A stretch of DNA of 64,000 nt from Duganella sp. BJB476 (lineage in GTDB: Bacteria > Pseudomonadota > Gammaproteobacteria > Burkholderiales > Burkholderiaceae_D), in NCBI RefSeq assembly GCF_003416895.1, contig NZ_QVIO01000001.1, positions 1,054,001-1,118,000 on the forward strand. The letters run 5' to 3'. The notes beneath the pieces are model-generated. The model was given only the letters and a program-made list of their open reading frames with translations, was not told the DNA's origin and made no database searches. Both the position numbers and the translations under genes were made by a program. How positions within the stretch are numbered: position 1 is the first letter of the stretch; each line of letters begins with the position of its first letter. Shown here in pieces: positions 57,851 through 64,000 of the stretch.

Positions 57851-60808
57851 ATGAAAAGTCCATTGATGAGTTACGGCAGGGTGTTTTCCTTGCTGGTAAT
57901 TCTTTCCTGCTGCGTTAGCTCCCGGGCCGACAGCACTTCGGCCGCGCCGATCAATCTGCACCACGCCAGCTGGACCGTGCGCGATGGCGCCCCGGCCATG
58001 ATCTTGTCCATCACCCAGACCAAAGACGGCTGGCTGTGGCTGGGCGGTCCGACCGGCCTGTATCGTTTTGACGGCATGCAGTTCGAACAGTTCTTGCCGT
58101 CCAATGCGCCTTTGTTGACCAGGAATGTCAGCGTGGTCAATGCGTTTGCAGATGGCTCCCTGTGGATAGGCTATCGCACCGGCGGCGCCGCGCGGCTGCA
58201 GCATGGAAGCATCCGCAACTACAGCGAGCGGGACGGCTTGCCTGGTCGTTCGGTCTGGGGTGTGGAGCAGGACGGCGACGGCCGCGTCTGGGCGGCGACA
58301 TCGCAGGGAATGTATTACCTTGAAAACGAACGCTGGCAAGCGCCCGCCAGTTCGTGGAAAGTACCCGGCGGACAGTACAAGACGCTGATGCGCGACCGCC
58401 AGGGTGTGCTTTGGGCGCAAGGCGATACCGGCGTCTATTTCCTCCGGCCGGGCAGTCAACAGTTCGCCAGGGCGCCGGTCGACAGCGGCACCGGCGTGCT
58501 GTTTAATCTTCCCGATGGCAGCGTGGTGAGCTGGGACGCCGGACATGGCCGTTTCAATCGGCTGGCCGGGCCGGCCCCGGGCGGCTATCCGCGGCAGTGG
58601 GAGCACCTGGGCGATCCTGCCAGCTTGCTGTTCGACCACCGCGGCGATCTTTGGATAGGCCTTCAAGGAGGGCTTGAATACCGGACCGCGAACGGCGTAT
58701 CCCGCCGGACCGCGCCGCCGCAAGGCTTGAGCGGCCCTGCTGTCGGCGCCATGTTCGAGGACAGGGAAGGGAATATCTGGGCCGCTACATCCTCCGGCAT
58801 AGATCGTTTCCGCAGCCGGCGCCTGGAAAGAATCGAGGTCCCTGAGTCGGCCATCGGCGCCGCGATCATGGCCGACGACAGCGGCGGCGCCTGGATCGGC
58901 GGCTTCCATGTTTCCGTCGGCAATGCCGGCCAAGCCGGGATCACGCCACTGTGGCCCGCCAGGCAGGAGGGCTGGGCGGATATGCTGACCGGCTTTACCC
59001 GAACCAGCGACGGCGCGCTGTGGGGCTCGTCCTACGGCGCGCTGCGCCGCATCCGGGGCAAGGACAGTCGGAGAATTGAACTACCTGCAGCCATCGGCAA
59101 CAGGGTCGTCAAAAGCGTGCTGGCGGAGCAGAACGGCGACCTGCTGGCGGCGGTACAAGAGCTGGGCCTGTATCGGCGGAGGTCCAACGGCGAGTGGGAA
59201 AAAACCGGAAGCGAAGGCGACGTCAGTGTGATGGCCCGCTCGGATGCGTTGGGGCTGTGGCTGGGCTACTTTCCCGGCAGTGTGGCGCACGCCGAGGGCG
59301 CCGGCTGGCGCAGCTATGGGCCGGCCGAGGGCCTCACGCTGGGCCTGGTGATGGCGCTGCATCCGCACGGCCGGCATCTGTGGGCAGGCGGGGACAACGG
59401 ACTCGCGCTGTTTGAAGCCGGCCGCTTCAAACAGGTCAACGGCTTGCATGGCGAGACCTTCGACGGCATCTCCGGCATCGTCGAAATGGACAACGGCGAT
59501 TTGTGGCTGAATGCCTCGGCAGGGCTGTTCCGCATCGCCAGCGAGGAGATCGCCCAATTCAAACGCGCCCCGGATTACCAGGTGCGGTACGAACGCCTGG
59601 ATCAGCTTGACGGCCTGGAGGGGACGGCGCCGCGCGTTACGCCGTCGCCGTCGTTGGTGCTGTCGTCCGACTCCCTCCTGTGGATAGTCCGCTCGACCGG
59701 CGTGTTTCGACTAGACCCCAGGGAGCAATTGCCGCATTCGCCGGCACAGCCCGCCATCATCAAGACTATCGGACCGCCGGGAGAAGGCAAGGCGGTGCAG
59801 GAGCATGCGCAATTTGCGCCCGGCGTCTCGGCATTGCAGATCGATTACACCGTTCCCTCGCTGGCGATGCCGGAGCGGGTGCGGTTTCGTTATCGGCTGG
59901 AGGGAGTGGATGCGGATTGGCAGGACGTGGGAGCCCGCCGCAACGCGTACTACAGCAATCTCGCGCCTGGCGATTATCACTTTCGCGTTGCCGCCTCCGA
60001 TTACAACGGACTATGGACCGGTCAACACACCGTGGCCCACTTTACGGTCGCCCCATCCATGACGGAAACCTGGTGGTTCAAAGCCCTGTGCGGGGTGTTG
60101 CTGCTGTCGACGGCCTATCTGGCCTATCGCTGGCACATCAACCGGATGTCCAGGCAAATGGCGCATCGCCTGCAGGAGCGGGTCAGCGAGCGCGAGCGCA
60201 TTGCGCGAGAGCTGCACGACACCCTGCTGCAATCGGTACAGAGCCTGATCCTGCATATCCACGCCGCCGTCATGAAACTGCCGCCCAAGGACGCGATGCG
60301 CATGCAACTGGAACATGCGCTACAGCAGGCTGACGACGTGGTCGATGAAGGCCGCGGCCGCATCCGCGAATTGCGGGGGGAAGACGACGACAAACTCAGC
60401 TTCCCGGACGCGCTGCTGGCCGCCGCGACCCGCTTGCAGCTTTGCGAAGCAAACGTCATCCAGCTCAAGATGTGCGGCGCGCTGCGTCAGTTGGACAGCG
60501 CGATTTACCAGGAAGCCATGGCAATCGCCATCGAGGCGATCGCCAACGCCTGCAGTCACGCCAGGGCGCAGCGGATCGAGGTGGAACTGCAATACGGCAT
60601 GCGGGAATTCCGTTGTATCGTGCGTGATGACGGCGTCGGCATTCCCGCGGAAATCCTCAGCGACGGCGGGCGCCAGAATCACTGGGGCATGCGCGGCATG
60701 GCTGAGCGTGCGGCAAGGATCAACGCCAAACTCTTGCTGCGCAGTAGCGCCGAGACCGGCACCGAGTGGCAGCTGACGCTGCCGGCAACCTTGGCTTATA
60801 CCCAATAG
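57851..60808 (+). CDS. Sensor histidine kinase with periplasmic propeller (HPK7 type)
   Basis: 985 residues from the ATG at 57851 (MKSPLMSYGRVFSLLVILSC, a signal peptide). Periplasmic part: two-component-regulator propeller blades (HHASWTVRDGAPAMILSITQ; GWLWLGGPTGLYRFDGMQFE; repeated WxGxxxGL) to about residue 620, then a Y_Y_Y domain (LQIDYTVPSLAMPERVRFRY). One membrane helix about 740-760, then HisKA_3 with His789 in IARELHDTLLQSVQSLI and an ATPase domain (AIANACSHARAQRIEVEL; IVRDDGVGIPAEI; HWGMRGMAERA). The start at 57725 is less likely. The response regulator follows after 61 bases. Confidence 0.92.
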   Translation: MKSPLMSYGRVFSLLVILSCCVSSRADSTSAAPINLHHASWTVRDGAPAMILSITQTKDGWLWLGGPTGLYRFDGMQFEQFLPSNAPLLTRNVSVVNAFADGSLWIGYRTGGAARLQHGSIRNYSERDGLPGRSVWGVEQDGDGRVWAATSQGMYYLENERWQAPASSWKVPGGQYKTLMRDRQGVLWAQGDTGVYFLRPGSQQFARAPVDSGTGVLFNLPDGSVVSWDAGHGRFNRLAGPAPGGYPRQWEHLGDPASLLFDHRGDLWIGLQGGLEYRTANGVSRRTAPPQGLSGPAVGAMFEDREGNIWAATSSGIDRFRSRRLERIEVPESAIGAAIMADDSGGAWIGGFHVSVGNAGQAGITPLWPARQEGWADMLTGFTRTSDGALWGSSYGALRRIRGKDSRRIELPAAIGNRVVKSVLAEQNGDLLAAVQELGLYRRRSNGEWEKTGSEGDVSVMARSDALGLWLGYFPGSVAHAEGAGWRSYGPAEGLTLGLVMALHPHGRHLWAGGDNGLALFEAGRFKQVNGLHGETFDGISGIVEMDNGDLWLNASAGLFRIASEEIAQFKRAPDYQVRYERLDQLDGLEGTAPRVTPSPSLVLSSDSLLWIVRSTGVFRLDPREQLPHSPAQPAIIKTIGPPGEGKAVQEHAQFAPGVSALQIDYTVPSLAMPERVRFRYRLEGVDADWQDVGARRNAYYSNLAPGDYHFRVAASDYNGLWTGQHTVAHFTVAPSMTETWWFKALCGVLLLSTAYLAYRWHINRMSRQMAHRLQERVSERERIARELHDTLLQSVQSLILHIHAAVMKLPPKDAMRMQLEHALQQADDVVDEGRGRIRELRGEDDDKLSFPDALLAAATRLQLCEANVIQLKMCGALRQLDSAIYQEAMAIAIEAIANACSHARAQRIEVELQYGMREFRCIVRDDGVGIPAEILSDGGRQNHWGMRGMAERAARINAKLLLRSSAETGTEWQLTLPATLAYTQ

Positions 60809-60869
60809 GGTGATGTCAACATGACCATCCGGTGATACGCTTGTCCAAGTTGATAAAGGGAGCGCTGTT

Positions 60870-61505
60870 ATGGAAAGCAGGGGAGGCGAAATGATCAGCG
60901 TGATGATCGCAGACGATCATCCCTTGTTGCGCAGCGGGATAGCTGCCGTGCTGTCGGCCGATCCGGCATTCTCGGTGGTGGCGGAGGCCGGGGATGGCGA
61001 CGGCGCCATCGAGCAATACCAGCGCTTCCGCCCCGACATCACGCTGATGGATGTACAAATGCCGGGACGGAACGGCATCGAAGCGACCAAGGCCATCCGC
61101 AGTCTGAATCCCCAGGCGCGCATCATCATCCTGACCACCTACGCCGGCGATGAACGCGTGGCGCGGGGGCTGAAAGCCGGGGCCAGCGGCTATCTCCTGA
61201 AAAACCTGGCGCGCACTGAATTAAGCAGCTATATCCTTGCCGTGCATGCAGGACAGTGGCAGCTGCCGCGCCAAGTCGTCAGCAGCCTGGCCAACAACTT
61301 CCGGCAGGATACGCTGAGCAAGCGCGAGCTGGAAGTACTGCGCCACGTCGCGGACGGCAATTCCAACCGGTGTGTAGGAGACCGGTTGGGCTTGAGCGAA
61401 GACACCATCAAGGCGCACATGAAAACCATCCTGCAAAAGCTCGACGCGCGCGATCGCACCCATGCCGTGATGATCGCCCTGCACCGTGGGTATTGGGAAA
61501 ATTAG
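60870..61505 (+). CDS. NarL/FixJ-type response regulator
   Basis: 211 residues: receiver with Asp61 (LMDVQMPGRNGIEATKAI), acidic pair in IADDHPLLRSG, Thr in ILTTYAG and Lys in YLLKNLAR; LuxR-type DNA-binding domain at the C-terminus (LSKRELEVLRHVADGNSN; LGLSEDTIKAHMKTILQKL). AAAGGGAG lies 7 bases before the ATG at 60870; MISVMIADDH at 60891 is an alternative. Partner of the propeller kinase upstream; likely activates the SDR gene 33 bases downstream or others. Confidence 0.93.
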   Translation: MESRGGEMISVMIADDHPLLRSGIAAVLSADPAFSVVAEAGDGDGAIEQYQRFRPDITLMDVQMPGRNGIEATKAIRSLNPQARIIILTTYAGDERVARGLKAGASGYLLKNLARTELSSYILAVHAGQWQLPRQVVSSLANNFRQDTLSKRELEVLRHVADGNSNRCVGDRLGLSEDTIKAHMKTILQKLDARDRTHAVMIALHRGYWEN

Positions 61506-61538
61506 ATTTCACTTCGCAAGCAACCAAGGAGTATCGAC

Positions 61539-62330
61539 ATGGAATTGCAACTCGGTGGCAAGATCGCCTTAGTCAGTGGCAGCACGGCCGGCATCGGCTA
61601 CGCCATCGCGCACTTGCTCGCGCAGGAAGGCGCAAGCGTTATCGTCAACGGCAGGACGCAGGCCGGCGTGGATGAGGCGGTGGACCGCATCCGTTCGGAG
61701 ACCGGCGGCATGGTCCAGGGCTATGCGGGCGACCTCAGTCAGGCCGATGCCGCGCAGGAGGTGGTTCGGCGTCATGCGGGCATCAGCATACTGGTCAACA
61801 ACCTCGGCATCTTTGAACCCAAGGCCTTTGAAGACATACCCGACGAGGATTGGCGGCGATTCTTCGACGTCAATGTCCTGAGCGGCGTCCGCCTGGCGCG
61901 CCTGGTGCTGCCGGAGATGAAGCGCGCGAACTGGGGACGCATCATCTTTATCTCCAGCGAAAGCGCGGTGCAGATCCCCACCGAGATGATCCACTACGGC
62001 ATGACCAAGACGGCGCAACTGGCGGTGTCGCGCGGACTGGCGGAGTCGGTTGCCGGCACCGGCATCACGGTCAACAGTGTGCTGCCCGGCCCGACGAAAT
62101 CGCGTGGCGTTGGCGACTTCGTCGAAGGCATGGCGCGCTCGGCCGACAAGAGCTTCGAGCAGGTCGAAGCGGAGTTCTTCGACCATGTGCGGCCTACGTC
62201 GTTGATCAAACGCTTCGGCACGCCGCAAGAGGTGGCCTCGCTCGTCGCCTACGTGGCAAGTCCGCTCGCGTCGGCGACCACCGGCGCGGCCTTGCGTGTC
62301 GATGGCGGCGTGATCAAGAGCGCCTTCTGA
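61539..62330 (+). CDS. Short-chain dehydrogenase/reductase (SDR)
   Basis: 263 residues: NAD(P)-binding LVSGSTAGIGYAIAHLLAQE, NNLGIFEPKAFEDI, Ser in IFISSESAVQI, Tyr-x3-Lys in HYGMTKTAQLAVSR, and VNSVLPGPTKSRG. Closes with LRVDGGVIKSAF. Substrate unknown. It follows the response regulator closely and may be in the same transcript. Confidence 0.93.
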   Translation: MELQLGGKIALVSGSTAGIGYAIAHLLAQEGASVIVNGRTQAGVDEAVDRIRSETGGMVQGYAGDLSQADAAQEVVRRHAGISILVNNLGIFEPKAFEDIPDEDWRRFFDVNVLSGVRLARLVLPEMKRANWGRIIFISSESAVQIPTEMIHYGMTKTAQLAVSRGLAESVAGTGITVNSVLPGPTKSRGVGDFVEGMARSADKSFEQVEAEFFDHVRPTSLIKRFGTPQEVASLVAYVASPLASATTGAALRVDGGVIKSAF

Positions 62331-62339
62331 AAAACAACG

Positions 62340-62757
62340 GCGAGGGCTTCGATTTCGATGTGGGCTACCGGCGTGTACAGGGTCGATACCTCCACGATGG
62401 TATCGACTCAGTAGGGCGGCGAGAACCATTTGCGGCACAGCTTGACGACGTTGGCGACATCATCTACGCATCGGGCCAGGCCGCCGTCGGCCATTTCGAT
62501 CCGCAGGCCCGGCAGGCGTTCGGGAATGTGGAAAAGGTATTGCTGGAAATGGGTCGACGATGAACCTTGTCATCAAGGTGGCGCTTTTCCTGGCCTCGAT
62601 GGACGACGCGCCCAAGATGCTGGCGCTGCGCCGACTATGGTTTGCGCCGCCTTACCCGGCTGAATCGATGGCCGAAGTGAGCGCGCTCCACGTGCCCGGC
62701 GCGAAGATCGTCGTCGACGTCATCGCCGCCTGGGCGGGGCCCCAGGCTACCTATTGA
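62340..62757 (+). pseudogene. Frameshifted RidA/YjgF-like gene
   Basis: Two frames together resemble a RidA-family protein. The first ends DDVGDIIYASGQAAVG, then HFDPQARQAFGNVEKVLLEM and a stop at 62561-62563. The second continues from ATG 62560 with MNLVIKVALFLASMDDAPKM, WFAPPYPAESMAEVSAL and VPGAKIVVDVIAAWA up to 62757. One missing base in the GGG at about 62550 explains the shift. The segment between GQAAVG and HFDPQ also seems about 7 residues short, and the N-terminus is poorly conserved, so the gene looks decayed rather than only misread. RidA removes reactive enamine/imine intermediates. Confidence 0.65.
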
Positions 62758-62844
62758 ACGTCCCTGGGCGCCACGAGCTGTGGATGCAGCGGTGCGGGGC
62801 CGGACATCTGTTCCGACCACGACGTACCGCCTGTCGCTGCAGGC

Positions 62845-64000
62845 TTAAGGCCTTGACGGCGCCGGGATCAGTTCCCACACAACGGTATCGGCAGCCGAGC
62901 CGGCCGTCACGCTGACGCGGTTGGCACCGGGCGCCAGCTGTCCCGGCCAGGTGGCGACGTGGCCGATGACGGGCCGCTCACCCCAATCGACGCCGTTGAC
63001 CGCCAGCCTGGCCGTCGCCTGGTTGCTGTACACCTTGATTTCGACATCGGCCGCCGTGCGCTGCGTATGGCGGCGCGACGTGATGTACACCATGGGGCGG
63101 GTGGCGCCGTCGGTCCAGTTGGCCTGGTACCAGAAATACGCATCTTTTTTCACCGTGCGGTCGAAGCTGACCAGTCCCTTGTCGTTGAAGCCGGGTTGGT
63201 CGCCTTCGTTGCGTCCGGCGGAAGGAAAGTCGAAGCCGACCCAGACGAATTTCCCCCACAGCCAAGGCCGCTCTTCCAGCTGGCGCCATGCGGCTTCGTG
63301 GTACAGGGCCTGGTATTGTTCGGGATGCCAGCGGCCGCCCGCCAGCGGGCGTTGCGGCGGGTCCTGCTGCTGTTGCGGGCTGCCTCCCGCGCCATACTCG
63401 CTGACCGCAAGCGGAGTGGTCGGGCGGCGCATGCGGTTGCCGTCCAGGAAGGGGCCGAGATCGGCGAACTCCCCGTCGTACCAGCCGTAGTACACATTCG
63501 AGCCGACGGCATCGGTATGGGACGCCTGTGGCCCATCGACCGGGACACAGCAATTGGCGTACACCGTGGGCCGGGCGGGATCTTCGCGCTGCGCGATGCG
63601 CTGCATCAGCGCCAGTACCCGTGCGCTGGCCGCGTCCACCTTGTAAATCTCGTTCCCCAGTCCCCACACCGTGACGGCGGCGTGGTTGCGGTTCTGGCGG
63701 ATCAATTCGCGCAATTGCTGCACGCTGTTGGCCAGGAATTCGGCGCCGCCATCGACTTCCGCATTGAGCGGCATTTCCGTCCACACCAGCCAGCCGAGCC
63801 GGTCAGCCAGGTCGAGCGCATGTTGCGGATGCTGGTAGTGCGCGTGGCGCAAACCGGTGACGCCCAGGTCCGACAGGATGCGGTAGTCCGCATCGATGTC
63901 GGCATCGGTAACGGCCGGGCCCTTGCCCGGCAAGTAAGTCTGGTGCACGTTGACGCCATGTACCGCATAGGGGGCGCCATTGAGTAGCAGGCCGCGCACC
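62845..64000 (-). CDS. Glycoside hydrolase family 2 protein, N-terminal part beyond window
   Basis: 385 codons of the C-terminal half are in the window; the gene continues past base 64000. The TIM-barrel domain shows GLLLNGAPYAVHGVNVHQTY, DLGVTGLRHAHYQH, the acid/base Glu in WGLGNEIYKV and the nucleophile Glu in PLAVSEYGAGG. WVGFDFPSAGRNEGDQPG and a C-terminal beta domain (about the last 80 residues) follow. Beta-galactosidase or a related exo-glycosidase; substrate and signal peptide cannot be judged. Confidence 0.9.
   Translation of the reverse strand, partial: VRGLLLNGAPYAVHGVNVHQTYLPGKGPAVTDADIDADYRILSDLGVTGLRHAHYQHPQHALDLADRLGWLVWTEMPLNAEVDGGAEFLANSVQQLRELIRQNRNHAAVTVWGLGNEIYKVDAASARVLALMQRIAQREDPARPTVYANCCVPVDGPQASHTDAVGSNVYYGWYDGEFADLGPFLDGNRMRRPTTPLAVSEYGAGGSPQQQQDPPQRPLAGGRWHPEQYQALYHEAAWRQLEERPWLWGKFVWVGFDFPSAGRNEGDQPGFNDKGLVSFDRTVKKDAYFWYQANWTDGATRPMVYITSRRHTQRTAADVEIKVYSNQATARLAVNGVDWGERPVIGHVATWPGQLAPGANRVSVTAGSAADTVVWELIPAPSRP

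Overview
The window is a GC-rich chromosomal segment of a betaproteobacterium, most likely an Oxalobacteraceae member (Massilia/Duganella/Janthinobacterium type). The evidence is the gene order around rpsB-tsf-pyrH-frr-uppS-cdsA-dxr-rseP-bamA-skp-lpxD-fabZ-lpxA-lpxB-rnhB, the sequence character of the housekeeping proteins, and several PEP-CTERM (exosortase-sorted) proteins. No rRNA, tRNA, CRISPR array, prophage or complete insertion sequence was seen. The genus is inference.

Layout. 1-2938: glnD (3' end cut by the window edge) and map, on the minus strand. 3118-3930: an MHFG-type PEP-CTERM protein lying between map and rpsB. 4318-19869: the conserved translation / isoprenoid / phospholipid / outer-membrane / lipid A cluster on the plus strand, with terminators after rpsB and tsf and a 38-bp perfect inverted repeat (REPIN-like) between frr and uppS. 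19890-22089: an EAL response regulator and a Xre/RES toxin-antitoxin pair. 22090-22875: an AT-rich stretch with a 15-bp inverted repeat and a decayed gene. 22876-27668: amidohydrolase and ppsR, divergent from ppsA. 27826-29650: NfeD, SPFH and DUF4259 genes. 29655-34168: a TIGR03118 lipoprotein and a tightly overlapping minus-strand operon ECF sigma factor, anti-sigma factor, subtilisin-like protease, TorF-like outer-membrane protein. 34271-38903: sirtuin, two lipoproteins (one FlgO-like), smpB, ratA, rnfH, class C beta-lactamase. 38919-42713: alpha/beta hydrolase, solute-binding protein, LacI-type regulator with a probable operator, DUF4124 protein. 42856-45416: a PEP-CTERM protein with a long extension after the sorting signal, translationally coupled to a secreted zinc metallopeptidase. 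45817-48969: guaB and guaA. 49053-54525: a Tat-exported phospholipase C with a PEP-CTERM protein, divergent from a sedolisin-type lipoprotein protease. 54526-56791: a HicAB module whose toxin gene is broken, a small Cys protein, truncated haemoglobin and a phosphatase-like protein. 56799-64000: epoxide-hydrolase-like enzyme, two-component system with a propeller sensor, SDR, frameshifted ridA-like gene, and the C-terminal part of a GH2 glycosidase.

How it fits together. The core cluster supplies ribosome assembly and recycling, undecaprenyl phosphate, CDP-diacylglycerol, outer-membrane protein assembly and lipid A precursors. The rest is accessory and strongly biased to the cell surface and secretion: three PEP-CTERM proteins, a zinc protease, a subtilase, a sedolisin, phospholipase C, beta-lactamase and lipoproteins. 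The most unusual items are the sigma/anti-sigma/subtilase/porin operon, whose anti-sigma periplasmic part resembles a subtilase propeptide, and the PEP-CTERM protein with a second signal-like segment and a further domain downstream. No exosortase gene is present here, so sorting must rely on genes elsewhere. Decayed or frameshifted genes at 22502-22867, 54887-55087 and 62340-62757 show turnover of accessory DNA.
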